A DNA stretch of 64,000 bases from Aerococcus sp. (lineage in GTDB: Bacteria; Bacillota; Bacilli; Lactobacillales; Aerococcaceae). The position numbers and the translations under genes were made by a program. Where the stretch lies: the NCBI GenBank assembly GCA_022768285.1, contig JALEMJ010000001.1, forward strand, positions 62,001-126,000, in the 5' to 3' direction. Numbering within the stretch: the first letter of the stretch is position 1; every line of letters begins with the position of its first letter. This document shows positions 56,401-64,000 of the stretch, piece after piece. The notes under the pieces were generated by a model. The model was not told where the DNA came from. It saw only the letters and a program-made list of their open reading frames with translations, and did not search any database.

Positions 56401-58837
56401 CGAAGGCTACGAGTATTCACAAGATAAATTCGAAGCGCTCGGAGAAGAAACTGGCGACGCGACAGTTATTAATATTGCGGATGATGCTGTGAAACCGACA
56501 CAGATTGAAGTGTCTTGGGACGCCGTTGAAGATGCTGCGCGTTATGAACTCGAAGTCGACGGTGTGGTTTACACGAACTTGACGGATACGAGCTTCACAC
56601 ACAGTGATCTCGATTACCTCTCAGAACACTCCTACCGTGTACGTGCTGTTCGTGCAGACAACACGACAACGCCATGGTCTGAAATGGTAACAAAATCAAC
56701 GCCGGATAACCCATACAAAGAAGTCATTCGTGGCTTTAATGTCAGTGTCGATCGCCCGGTCGAAGGTTCAGAACCGCTCAAGAACTTTGTCGATGGTGAT
56801 GAGAATACACGTTATCACTCGAAGTGGAACCAAGAGGCTATTCCAGAAACCATGATCTTCAAGTTCAATAAGGCATGGACCTTCGATAAATTTGAATACG
56901 TACCGCGTTCGGACAAAGGTAACGGAACCATCTTAGGTGGTACGGTTGAACACAGTATGGACGGTGTTCATTGGGAACCATTCGATGCTGAAATCAACTG
57001 GGACTGGAGCGATGGTGCTGACCGTGCTTATTTCGATCTCGGTGGCACAACCGCACAGTACCTCCGCATTACCGTCAACAAATCGGTAAACAACTTCGTG
57101 TCTGGTCAGGAAATTTACTTCCACCATGTACCAGGCGACACCGGTTTTGTGATCGGGGATATCACTGATGATGGTGCATTGAGCAATGATGATTTGACCT
57201 CATTCGGTAACTACGCAGGTCAGATCAAAGCCGATTCTGAATTCGAAGGTTACATTGAAAAAGGTGACGTTAACCAGAACGGTGTCATCGATGCTTACGA
57301 CATTTACTACGTATTAAACCAGATCGATACTAAATCACCGAAAGCTATTGAAGAAAAAGAAGGCACATTAGAATGGGTAACGAGTCAATCTTCAGCTAAG
57401 GCTGGCGATGAAATCACGGTAATCCTTCATACCGACGGACTCAAGAATATTGACGCAATCAATGCGGCATTCGATGTTGATTCCGACTTATTTGAAGTTG
57501 TCGGTGACCTGCAATTGTCCGATACGCTGAAAGGTGTGGATGAAAGTTTCTCCAGAGTTCGTACGCACACTGACGGACACAAATCAGTGAACGTGATTGT
57601 GGCTAACCGCGGCGGTAGCTTCGCACTCAACATCCCAGCTGAAGATCTTGCGACAATTACGCTCCGTGCGAAGAAAGATATCGCTGATCTCAAGATTGAC
57701 GGTCGTCAGATGATGTTAGTGGGTGTGGTTGCACCGACGCTTGATGATAATCATAAGGACGCTATTCAGGGTATCCACGTATCATCCAACCGTCCAGATC
57801 AACCGAAAGAAGAATTCAAGTACTTGGTGGACTTGGATAGCAATACGATGTACCACTCCAACTACGGGCAATCGGCATTACCAACTGAATTAGTCTTTAC
57901 CTTACCGGAAGAGACAGTTCTAGACTACATTGAATATGTACCGCGTCAGGATGTCGATGGTGGTAACGGAACGATAACTGAAGCAACTGTTGAATACAGT
58001 ACGGACGGTGAAAACTGGCAGAAACTCGACGATGCGATTCAATGGGATCAGAATAAACAAGTTAAGACATATGATTTCAATGGCGTGACGGCGAAATACA
58101 TTCGCTTGACGGTCACTGGTTCCAAGAACAACTTCGTCTCCGGTCAGGAATTGTTCTTCTTCGGTAAACCGGTAGATGACACGACAGAGCAGCCGGGGCA
58201 GCCGCAAGAACCAGGAGACAAACCGGATACACCAGAAGATAAACCTGGTACGCCTGAACAGCCAGATAAACCTGATAAAGATGAAACTGAGAAACCTGAA
58301 GGCGATGGTGAAATGGAAGATGACCAAAAACCTACCTGGACAGATCAAGAGATCAGCGACAAGATCCACGAACTTCAAAATCAGTTGAAGGATCTGCTGG
58401 ATAAAGTTACTGAAGATGAGACGACACCGACTCCAGACATTCATATTGACTGGACAGATCCGGAGATCAGTGACGAGATCCACGAACTTCAAGAACAATT
58501 GAAAGATCTGTTAGGTAAAGTGAACGGCTTGCCATCCGGAGATACAGGCACGACGGGTGATGAGGACATCGAGGACACGATTGATGATCTCCACCATCAG
58601 ATTGGTGCGCTCAAAGATCAATTGGCACACATAAATGGTGAAGCATCCGACGCGCCGATCGTTGGCCCAACAGTTGAAGCTGCAACGACGACACCAACCG
58701 GCACGCAATCCGCGATTACACCAGCTGCATCGCATACTGATACCTTGCCGCAAACAGGCATTGCGACATTAGGACTCGGCCTAGGCTTACTCTTAACGAG
58801 TGTCGGCTCGGCATTGTCATTCAAAAAACGTCATTAA
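53471..58837 (+). CDS. LPXTG-anchored multidomain GH31 glycosidase
   Basis: A 1788-residue surface enzyme. Order: YSIRK-like signal (FGLRKFSFGVASV near 22-34); Glu/Pro-rich linker to about 135; GH31 catalytic part (about 140-880) with likely nucleophile D549 (TDVAWVGNGYSFG) and acid/base D601 (WTGDQYGGNW); Fn3 (about 1008-1080); F5/8-type C domain (about 1080-1225); dockerin-like module (about 1226-1283); cohesin-like module (about 1297-1420); second F5/8-type C (about 1428-1570); Pro-rich spacer; coiled coils; LPQTG at 1759-1763, helix and basic tail. The TDVAWVGNG site recalls bacterial alpha-N-acetylgalactosaminidases of GH31, but the substrate is not shown. Confidence 0.9.
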   Translation: MVSKRNRQLIAQKALNKRQTFGLRKFSFGVASVALSSFLITGVAPSVSAAEETAGATSELVPESSEDAELEATGESNGQESEPEVEGTEPSEEEQPVTEKEPEAEGETSKVVPRAVEEEKETPKDQDKEASGKEEQQVDPNRLGGIQKVQQVADNQFEIEYTTGQKAHMDFYDDNIVRYYIDPTGKFQDVPTPRDPERPAHIAAAPLEKYDTIKVELAETEQNVQMATDAIAVELDKKKGTLKLINKETGEVVLEEVEPMYIGQGNNVHTTQYLKSNADSQYFGGGTQNGRFTHKGQSINIKNENNWTDGGVASPNPFYWSTDGYGVLRNTFSEGKYDFEKTASDEVQTTHNERRFDAFYFVGDKPADIIKSYYEITGAPVVLPEFAHYEGHLNAYNRDYWVPVAQGTSGAVYFEEKGGWYKEYQPDAFNKLSEEQKKGAFRETLNGEPEDGNFPFTARAVVLRYKEHDMPLGWILVNDGYGAGYGQTGSLEGNIQNLAEFSKWAQQYGVQTGLWTQSDLKPIEGIDPLLQRDLIAEVRDALVRVLKTDVAWVGNGYSFGLNGTEDAKEIMAQYGDDARPFIITLDGWGGTQRNGGIWTGDQYGGNWEYIRFHIPTYIGTGLSGQPNMGSDMDGIFSGANPIVNTRDYQWKAFTTLQLNMDGWGYNPKNPFAFDQSTTDLNRSYLKLKSMLVPFAYSLSHEALDGMPPIRAMFLDFPDEAINYTKDVQYQYMYGDSLLVAPIYEATDKSDAKGNDVRNGIVLPAGEKWIDIYTGDVYEGGQVLNNYDAPIWKLPVFVRQGAIIPLNNPNNNVTEIDRTTRTVEFYPGKDASFTLVEDDGVTNAYKDGAVAMTEITSTTSEDGTVTLTIGKTDSHYDGYDDVKNKKAQFNVNMTSEPSSVKLLVGGKEVELKRVDSREAYEEAIKNGESVYFYEAEPNLNQFSTEGSDFYGKDLIKNPVLHVMTTAFDTTTADAQLIIEGYEYSQDKFEALGEETGDATVINIADDAVKPTQIEVSWDAVEDAARYELEVDGVVYTNLTDTSFTHSDLDYLSEHSYRVRAVRADNTTTPWSEMVTKSTPDNPYKEVIRGFNVSVDRPVEGSEPLKNFVDGDENTRYHSKWNQEAIPETMIFKFNKAWTFDKFEYVPRSDKGNGTILGGTVEHSMDGVHWEPFDAEINWDWSDGADRAYFDLGGTTAQYLRITVNKSVNNFVSGQEIYFHHVPGDTGFVIGDITDDGALSNDDLTSFGNYAGQIKADSEFEGYIEKGDVNQNGVIDAYDIYYVLNQIDTKSPKAIEEKEGTLEWVTSQSSAKAGDEITVILHTDGLKNIDAINAAFDVDSDLFEVVGDLQLSDTLKGVDESFSRVRTHTDGHKSVNVIVANRGGSFALNIPAEDLATITLRAKKDIADLKIDGRQMMLVGVVAPTLDDNHKDAIQGIHVSSNRPDQPKEEFKYLVDLDSNTMYHSNYGQSALPTELVFTLPEETVLDYIEYVPRQDVDGGNGTITEATVEYSTDGENWQKLDDAIQWDQNKQVKTYDFNGVTAKYIRLTVTGSKNNFVSGQELFFFGKPVDDTTEQPGQPQEPGDKPDTPEDKPGTPEQPDKPDKDETEKPEGDGEMEDDQKPTWTDQEISDKIHELQNQLKDLLDKVTEDETTPTPDIHIDWTDPEISDEIHELQEQLKDLLGKVNGLPSGDTGTTGDEDIEDTIDDLHHQIGALKDQLAHINGEASDAPIVGPTVEAATTTPTGTQSAITPAASHTDTLPQTGIATLGLGLGLLLTSVGSALSFKKRH
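58337..58528 (+). repeat. Two 114-bp-spaced direct repeats encoding coiled-coil units
   Basis: Units start at 58337 and 58451 with the same WTDxEISDxIHELQxQLKDLL sequence. A third, weak copy (DDLHHQIGALKDQL) follows. They form the stalk before the LPQTG anchor. Confidence 0.8.
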
Positions 58838-58874
58838 TAATCGTTTAAATCGTTAATGTGTTAGCGTTAGAAGG

Positions 58875-58907
58875 CACAGTGATGTGAAAACATCGCTGTG
58901 TTTTTTT
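58875..58907 (+). terminator. Terminator after the GH31 surface protein
   Basis: An 11-bp stem (58875-58885 with 58890-58900, one wobble), a 4-base loop and seven T. Confidence 0.9.
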
Positions 58908-58940
58908 ATTTCTTAAGATTACGTTAATATTGCACAATTG

Positions 58941-58969
58941 TTACAAAAAGATTTCGTGTGTGTTATTAT
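58941..58969 (+). promoter_or_regulatory. Promoter of the small secreted protein
   Basis: TTACAA at 58941-58946, a 17-base spacer and TATTAT at 58964-58969. Confidence 0.7.
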
Positions 58970-59001
58970 AAAGGTGAAGAAAAGGGAGAGGGGCCATCGA
59001 C

Positions 59002-59691
59002 ATGAGAACGACAACGAAATTAATCACAGGTGGTTTAACCGTATTAACGATGAGTACACTCTTAGTCGGGCATGCGGCAACAGCCACGCCGAACGATGCA
59101 CCGATATATCACGATGCGAAAGTACAGCAAGTCTCCACAACAAAATCAACACCGAAAGTTTCGAATAACACACAGGTCACTGATTCAGAAACAGAGCCAG
59201 CACCAAAGATTGTGGCTAATCAATCAGTAGGTGCGCCGGTAACTGACACGTCGCATGCGGCTGGAGCGGAAGTGGGTACTGGTCAAGCGACACCGGTTGC
59301 TGACGAGCAGGCGGTTGAATCAGAAGTACCTAGTCAAACAGCCGGTGATACTGATACGTCGGTAACAGGTGAAACACTGGTAACAGCAGTAGATACGGCT
59401 ACAAATAGTGAAGCAGCAGCGGAATCAGAAGTTACGCAGCCAGAAACAAATCCGGTAGAACTAGGAAATGCGATTTTTGCGGCTCGTATCCGTCCTGTAC
59501 GTTATGCGAATGAAGGTGGATTGTACACGATTATTGATCAAAAAGATGCGGATACCATTCAGATTGAAGTGCGTCAGGATAACCCGGATGGCACGATCAG
59601 CAACCTGCGTGGGATGTTTTACTACCATCCATCGACCGATCAGATCGAAGAGACACATATTATTGACGGGACCATTCATCCCTTCGAATAA
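59002..59691 (+). CDS. Secreted protein with Thr/Ser-rich linker, unknown function
   Basis: A 229-residue protein: a signal peptide (MRTTTKLITGGLTVLTMSTL, cleavage after the ATA region near 28), a low-complexity linker rich in Thr, Ser, Ala, Glu and Val (about 30-150), and a compact C-terminal domain of about 75 residues (FAARIRPVRYANEGGLYTII to the end). There is no LPXTG, lipobox or membrane helix after the signal, so it may be released or held by its small domain. It does not resemble a family I know. Confidence 0.8.
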   Translation: MRTTTKLITGGLTVLTMSTLLVGHAATATPNDAPIYHDAKVQQVSTTKSTPKVSNNTQVTDSETEPAPKIVANQSVGAPVTDTSHAAGAEVGTGQATPVADEQAVESEVPSQTAGDTDTSVTGETLVTAVDTATNSEAAAESEVTQPETNPVELGNAIFAARIRPVRYANEGGLYTIIDQKDADTIQIEVRQDNPDGTISNLRGMFYYHPSTDQIEETHIIDGTIHPFE

Positions 59692-59721
59692 ACTATGATA
59701 GGATGAACATAGAAACTGACG

Positions 59722-59754
59722 AAATCGCTACTGATCGACAGTGGCGATTTTTTT
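59722..59754 (+). terminator. Terminator after the small secreted protein
   Basis: A 12-bp stem (59722-59733 with 59739-59750, one wobble), a 5-base loop and a T-run ending at 59754. Confidence 0.9.
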
Positions 59755-59773
59755 AGAATAGCGAGGGATGGGT

Positions 59774-60460
59774 ATGGAGATACAACCGATTGCGCATATC
59801 GAAACGCCGTTTAAGGAGAAATTCGGCATTCCGAGACAGGGCGCAGTGATTCAGAATGTCAAAGGACGCATTGTGTTCACCCCGGAATATCGCGATGACG
59901 CTTACCACAAAGGCATTCAGCAATTCGAACGCTTGTGGTTAATTTGGGGATTCTCATTAGTGGATGCAACAAATACTAAAGCAACGGTACGTCCTCCACG
60001 ACTCGGTGGCAATGAGAAGGTCGGCGTCTTTGCGTCGCGCTCACCGTTTCGACCGAATCGGCTCGGCATGACGTGTGTGACACTTGAAGCTATTGTGCAT
60101 GATGAGCGTGAAGGTGATGTCCTCATCGTCTCAGGTGTCGATCAGGTCGATGGCACACCGATATACGATATCAAGCCGTATTCACCGGAAGCAGATGCGT
60201 TTCCCGATGCGAATGCGGGTTTCATTACATCGGTACCTTTTCAACAATTGGATGTACGGATTCGAGAGGCTAGCACGATGAATCTGTTGTCTGCCGAGGA
60301 ACAGAAAGAGCTGCTTGCGATTTTAGCCAGTGACCCCCGTCCCGCGGTGCAGCGCGCGAACAAGCGCCATTTCGGCATGCGCTATAAAGATTTTAATGTG
60401 CTATTTGAGGTTTATGACGGGACACTGACAATTACAGGGATTGAAGCGCAAAATCATTAA
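59774..60460 (+). CDS. trmO: tRNA (N6-threonylcarbamoyladenosine(37)-N6)-methyltransferase
   Basis: A 228-residue TsaA/TrmO-family protein that methylates t6A37 in tRNA-Thr using S-adenosylmethionine. Motifs: IAHIETPFKEKFGIPRQG, FSLVDAT-type strand, FASRSPFRPNRLGMT and VDGTPIYDIKPYSPEAD. I start at the ATG at 59774, 6 bases after GAGGG; the ATG at 59768 touches that site. The LemA gene starts 13 bases downstream. Confidence 0.92.
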   Translation: MEIQPIAHIETPFKEKFGIPRQGAVIQNVKGRIVFTPEYRDDAYHKGIQQFERLWLIWGFSLVDATNTKATVRPPRLGGNEKVGVFASRSPFRPNRLGMTCVTLEAIVHDEREGDVLIVSGVDQVDGTPIYDIKPYSPEADAFPDANAGFITSVPFQQLDVRIREASTMNLLSAEEQKELLAILASDPRPAVQRANKRHFGMRYKDFNVLFEVYDGTLTITGIEAQNH

Positions 60461-60473
60461 GGAGGCTAACATT

Positions 60474-61025
60474 ATGGGCTGGTTAATTTTAGGAATTATT
60501 ATCGCAATCATTATTGGATTAATCATCTGGGGCGTACGCACCTATAACAAGCTGATCGGCTTGCAGGAACGTGTCGCCAACAGTATGGCGCAGATCGCCG
60601 CGCAGGTGGAATCACGTTGGGATGCGCTGACGAATTTAATTCAAGCGACTAAACAGTACCAAACACACGAATATCAAACGTTAATGGAAATCGTGAGAGG
60701 ACGCTCAGGCATCACAAAGGATGCTTCCGCAACGGATGTTGAGCAGGACAGTGCAACTTTTGAGCGCGCCATGCGACAACTCAATATTGTGGCTGAACAA
60801 TACCCTGATCTCAAAGCGTCGAATGTTTACCACGATACGATGCAGAGCGTCAACCAATACGAAAATAACGTCCGTCAGGCGCGCATGGTCTATAACGATA
60901 CCGTGACACGCTACAATCGTATGATTAAAGTCTTCCCGAATTCGCTAATTGCAGGAATGACAGGTTTTAGCGAAAAAGAATACTTTGAAAATACAGCGTC
61001 TAAGCAGGAAATGCCGCAGTGGTAG
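60474..61025 (+). CDS. LemA-family protein
   Basis: A 183-residue membrane-anchored protein: a single N-terminal helix (about 3-23) and a long helical bundle with the LemA signature (YNKLIGLQERVANSMAQIAAQVESRW). I use the ATG at 60474 after GGAGGC. Its direct partner, with a 26-base gap, is a DUF2207 protein; this pair is widespread in firmicutes, and its role is not known. Confidence 0.9.
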   Translation: MGWLILGIIIAIIIGLIIWGVRTYNKLIGLQERVANSMAQIAAQVESRWDALTNLIQATKQYQTHEYQTLMEIVRGRSGITKDASATDVEQDSATFERAMRQLNIVAEQYPDLKASNVYHDTMQSVNQYENNVRQARMVYNDTVTRYNRMIKVFPNSLIAGMTGFSEKEYFENTASKQEMPQW

Positions 61026-61051
61026 GGCTTCGATGAAAGGAGGTCATTACT

Positions 61052-62872
61052 ATGACATCGCATAGTGTGCGATTGAAACGCGCGTGCTGGCTAGTACTTG
61101 GCGTGATAATGCTCGCAATCAGTTTTCCACTGCAGGTACTCGCCGCTGTCGATCAAACGATTCATTCAATCGACGTTTCTGTGGCATTAGCGGATGATGG
61201 TAGTGCACAGATTACCGAGCGTTGGCGAATGACAGTCAATGAGGGCACTGAAATCTATAAAACGCTCGAATTACCATCGGGCGAGACATTATTCGATTAC
61301 ACGGTCAGCATGGATGGCCAGCCCTTAACGCATGTAGATGATTGGGATGTGGATGCTGATTTTGAAGACAAGCAGGGCACGTATGGTCGTAATGATGATG
61401 AGTTGAACTGGGGAATTACAGCGTATGGTGATCACACATACGAGCTTCGCTATACCATCAAGCCATTTGTGATGGAGACCACCAGCAAAGATCAGATGAT
61501 TTTCTGGCAGTTCATTAACGAAGGACTTGCAGTTCCACCACAACATTTCACAATTCATATTTCTTCACCGCAGCATTCGCTGCTGGCAAAGGATGGCTAT
61601 CGCGTTTGGGGGTTCGGTTTCAATGGTGAGACCCAGTTCACAGATGGTGCGATCACCGCTGAGACTACTAAACCCATGCGCGAGGACGGCAAAGGGGTGC
61701 TTTTAATTAAGATTCCTGCAGGCACATTTACGGAACCACTCGCAATGGATCGCTCTTTCGATGACTATGTCGAGGGCGCATTTGCTGGGAGTAGTTATAA
61801 CATGGCTGACTACGAAGAAGGAAAGACCGTCAGCGATGGTGGCGAAATGCGCCAATCACAGGCTGATGAGCGCACGGATAAGTTTATCGGCTGGGGACTC
61901 GTCGGTTTATTTGGAACGCTCGGACTTGGTGCTATCTGGGGATTGTGGCATTGGTATAAACAGCATCGTGCTCGCCAGAAGTATTACCCAACCTTAAAAA
62001 AAGCAGCCAAACAGCAAGCAGGAACCTACTACCGTGATTTGCCCATGCCTGAGGTCTACGATGGTTACCCATTTCTAAAAGATTTAGCCGTCGACCAGCT
62101 CGAAGCAAATTATTTCCTTGTCGGTATCCTCGAACTCGCCAAAGACGATTACATCATGAACGAACGCGATGCACACAATCAGTCGCTATTGTTTCTTAAC
62201 AGTGATAAACAAGCACCGCGCGGACCGGTGTACGAGCTGTGGGCATTTCTCGATGATGCGATTCATGCTTATCCGAAAAATGACGGTAACTATATCACCC
62301 AGAAACAGCTCAAAAAATACATTAAACGGCACTATACTGGGTTGAAGGACTATCTTGAGGAAGTTAAGCGTACGGGCAGTCGGCATCTTCGTGAAGAAAA
62401 TTTGCGCGCCACGCGTCAAAAAGTCCGTTCAGCGGACGATCCCGATTTAGCACGTGCAAATGTAAATATCCCAGCACCACTGAATCATGAAGGACTCGCA
62501 GTTCGTGATCATTGGGTGCAGTTCTACAATTACCTGCAGGACTTCTCCTTACTCAGTGAGCGTGAAATCAATGAAGTCAAACTCTGGGATCAATTATTGA
62601 TCTATGGAGCAGCGCTCGGTATTGCTGAGGAAGTTGCCAAGGAGTTCCAGCATGTCATGCCTGATCATGTCTCTGATGTGCAATTAGCAGGAAATAGTCC
62701 AACCTTTACCTTTGCGGATTACTATATCTGGTCATCCGTGATGAATAGCAGCTATCAGGCAGTAGCTGTTTCCCAAATTTCGGCAGCATCGAGTGGTGGT
62801 TTCGGTGGTGGCACTAGCTTTGGCGGCGGTGGCGGATCTTTCGGCGGTGGCGCTGGTGGTGGCGCACGATAA
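61052..62872 (+). CDS. DUF2207-family membrane protein
   Basis: A 606-residue protein with a signal/anchor (about 1-33), an extracytoplasmic beta domain of about 250 residues (DUF2207; VDQTIHSIDVSVAL at its start), a membrane helix near 289-309 (GLVGLFGTLGLGAIWGLW), a cytoplasmic part and a Gly/Phe/Ser-rich tail. A GGAGG site is upstream. It is co-transcribed with the LemA gene. The role may concern the cell envelope, but it is not established. Confidence 0.9.
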   Translation: MTSHSVRLKRACWLVLGVIMLAISFPLQVLAAVDQTIHSIDVSVALADDGSAQITERWRMTVNEGTEIYKTLELPSGETLFDYTVSMDGQPLTHVDDWDVDADFEDKQGTYGRNDDELNWGITAYGDHTYELRYTIKPFVMETTSKDQMIFWQFINEGLAVPPQHFTIHISSPQHSLLAKDGYRVWGFGFNGETQFTDGAITAETTKPMREDGKGVLLIKIPAGTFTEPLAMDRSFDDYVEGAFAGSSYNMADYEEGKTVSDGGEMRQSQADERTDKFIGWGLVGLFGTLGLGAIWGLWHWYKQHRARQKYYPTLKKAAKQQAGTYYRDLPMPEVYDGYPFLKDLAVDQLEANYFLVGILELAKDDYIMNERDAHNQSLLFLNSDKQAPRGPVYELWAFLDDAIHAYPKNDGNYITQKQLKKYIKRHYTGLKDYLEEVKRTGSRHLREENLRATRQKVRSADDPDLARANVNIPAPLNHEGLAVRDHWVQFYNYLQDFSLLSEREINEVKLWDQLLIYGAALGIAEEVAKEFQHVMPDHVSDVQLAGNSPTFTFADYYIWSSVMNSSYQAVAVSQISAASSGGFGGGTSFGGGGGSFGGGAGGGAR

Positions 62873-63150
62873 CTTTGAATAAAAATCAAGATTAAGTTGA
62901 AAATATGAGCAATGGCAGTAGCCAAAGCGACAACAATAACTGATTCTTCTTTCAAAGTAGCAGACCAGTCCCAACTGAAAAACCTACGTATTTTGTTGCA
63001 AGTCAGTTCAGAATTTAACTTACTGCCAACCGATTTATAGTGTTTCTTGAGCAGTTTCGGTGCAGGAATGGCATTGGAGAAGCGTCATTAAGCTATGAGA
63101 TGAACATGTAACATGTCATACGTTACATCTCTAAGATAATCTCCATAAAA
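62873..63150. other. Gene-free region downstream of the DUF2207 gene
   Basis: No gene longer than about 80 codons stands up. At 63053-63091 a frame reads SFGAGMALEKRH-stop, like the tail of an LPXTG protein, perhaps a remnant. At 63097-63131 lie overlapping inverted repeats (GAGATG/CATCTC and ATGTAAC/GTTACAT). No promoter, riboswitch or RNA gene was recognised. Confidence 0.5.
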
Positions 63151-63203
63151 ACTAAGATTCCACATTGTTAAGCCACACGATGTGGGATCTTTTATGTTTT
63201 TTA
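63151..63203 (+). terminator. Probable terminator upstream of the DUF368 gene
   Basis: An 11-bp stem (AGATTCCACAT with ATGTGGGATCT, one wobble) around a 14-base loop, followed by TTTTATG and further T's. Confidence 0.65.
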
Positions 63204-63262
63204 ATCAATAATGCATAGAAAATCTGATAGAATGGGGAGTAACTAAATTGAGGAGGACGTTT

Positions 63263-64000
63263 ATGACATCAAGAACAATTGACTGGTTACTTCGTGTCGT
63301 GAAAGGGGCATTAATTGGTATCGGTGGTATCTTGCCAGGTTTATCTGGCGGGGTGCTTGCGGTCATCTTCGGGATTTACGACCGCATCCTAGCATTTTTC
63401 AGTCACATTACGCAGGACTTTATGAAAAATGTATGGTACTTTACACCAGTCGGTATCGGCTTCGTACTGGGGATTATCATATTCTCATTCTTTGTGGAGA
63501 AAGCATTCGGCGCTTATGAAGGACTATTTACATGTTTGTTTATTGGCTTTGTGGCAGGGACATTCCCATCACTTTTGAAACAAGCAGGAAAAGAAGGCCG
63601 TCAGACGAGTGACTGGGTGATGATGGCAGGGAGTGCCGTCGTTCTATTTTTATTGATGGTATTCGGCAATTCCATTTTTGGTAATTTAACGCCTAGTTTC
63701 CTTGTCTGGATGTTGTCGGGTGCATTAATTGGATTGGGCGTGATTGTGCCGGGTATGAGTCCTTCGAATTTCTTAATTTACTTGGGTTTATATGAACCAA
63801 TGTCGGCAGGAATCAGCCATTTTGATTTTTCGGTAATCATTCCACTGACGCTCGGTGCAGTGCTTTGTGTGCTGTTGTTAGCGCGTGTAGCGTTTATTTT
63901 GATGCAGAAGTTTTATTCAAAGATGTATCACTTTATTCTGGGGACAGTCATCGGTTCATCGTTGGCTATTTTTCCAACAGTGGTCTTCCCGGCATTTTCA
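63263..64000 (+). CDS. DUF368 undecaprenyl-phosphate transporter (PopT-like), 5' part
   Basis: The first 246 codons of a membrane protein cut by the window end. It has about seven helices here and the family segments GIGGILPGLSGGVLAVIFGIY and GVIVPGMSPSNFLIYLGLY (two internally related halves). DUF368 proteins move undecaprenyl phosphate back across the membrane for reuse. GAGGAGG lies a few bases before the ATG. A terminator-like hairpin lies upstream and may leave this gene with its own promoter, which I did not see clearly. Confidence 0.88.
   Translation, partial: MTSRTIDWLLRVVKGALIGIGGILPGLSGGVLAVIFGIYDRILAFFSHITQDFMKNVWYFTPVGIGFVLGIIIFSFFVEKAFGAYEGLFTCLFIGFVAGTFPSLLKQAGKEGRQTSDWVMMAGSAVVLFLLMVFGNSIFGNLTPSFLVWMLSGALIGLGVIVPGMSPSNFLIYLGLYEPMSAGISHFDFSVIIPLTLGAVLCVLLLARVAFILMQKFYSKMYHFILGTVIGSSLAIFPTVVFPAFS

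Noticed and set aside
57920..58498. Minus-strand frame rich in Phe and Leu within the surface-protein gene
   Set aside because: It comes from the Lys/Glu-rich codons of the GH31 protein read backwards and lacks a ribosome site.
63053..63091. C-terminal tail of an LPXTG protein as a pseudogene
   Set aside because: The frame reads SFGAGMALEKRH-stop, like a sorting-signal tail, but an in-frame stop lies just upstream, no LPXTG is seen before it, and 12 residues are too few to prove a remnant.

Overview
The window is a 64 kb piece of a Gram-positive, low-to-moderate GC chromosome, most likely from the order Lactobacillales. The signs are T-box leaders in front of valS, leuS and pheST, the mevalonate route to isoprenoids (mvk-mvaD-pmvK-fni) instead of the MEP route, PepV, a YtgP-type flippase, a two-gene C30-type carotenoid operon (crtN-crtM), an LPXTG surface protein with a YSIRK-like signal, and a 6S RNA. 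I do not claim a family or genus. Most of the window is housekeeping DNA; accessory material lies at about 39.8-53.5 kb and in the surface-protein region from 53.4 kb.

Layout. 1-9 kb: end of an MntR-type regulator, dinB, nrnA, zwf (minus), a CshB-type helicase, a DUF1189 membrane protein and a class B PBP. 9-24 kb: rpmG, a rhomboid protease, a rhodanese-like protein that lacks the catalytic Cys, T-box/valS, radC, a LysM glucosaminidase with 213-bp tandem repeats, T-box/leuS, a flippase, pepV, a SpoU methyltransferase and an HxlR regulator. 24-34 kb: T-box/pheST, pta, tsaE, a GNAT, exoA, murB and a double-ATPase ABC protein. 34-40 kb: the mevalonate operon (minus), divergent from guaA. 40-46 kb: a single-polypeptide MmeI-like restriction-modification enzyme, then crtN-crtM behind a leader with a terminator-like hairpin. 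45.7-48.3 kb: a lipoprotein and an unusual repeat-plus-four-TM protein, both unassigned. 48.4-53.3 kb: a GlsB-type protein, a GNAT, codB-codA behind a strongly folded leader, a cyclase-family hydrolase behind its own T-box, and 6S RNA. 53.4-64 kb: a 1788-residue LPXTG GH31 glycosidase with dockerin- and cohesin-like modules, a small secreted protein, TrmO, a LemA/DUF2207 pair and the start of a DUF368 undecaprenyl-phosphate transporter.

How the genes work together. The mevalonate enzymes make IPP/DMAPP, which feed undecaprenyl phosphate (used by the flippase, PBP, MurB and DUF368 steps of wall synthesis) and, through farnesyl diphosphate made elsewhere, the CrtM/CrtN pigment. codB-codA would salvage cytosine. 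The surface GH31 protein looks built to cut host or dietary glycans at the cell wall; a catabolite-repression-like operator overlaps its predicted start of transcription.

The best candidates for something not yet described are RNA leaders and one protein: (1) the folded leader of codB-codA, with a closing stem, a three-way junction, a possible pseudoknot and a segment able to mask the Shine-Dalgarno sequence; (2) the hairpin leader of crtN-crtM; (3) the T-box in front of a cyclase-family hydrolase whose specifier looks like AUG; (4) the protein with six 27-residue NDADM repeats. All were read by eye; no database search, folding program or alignment was run.
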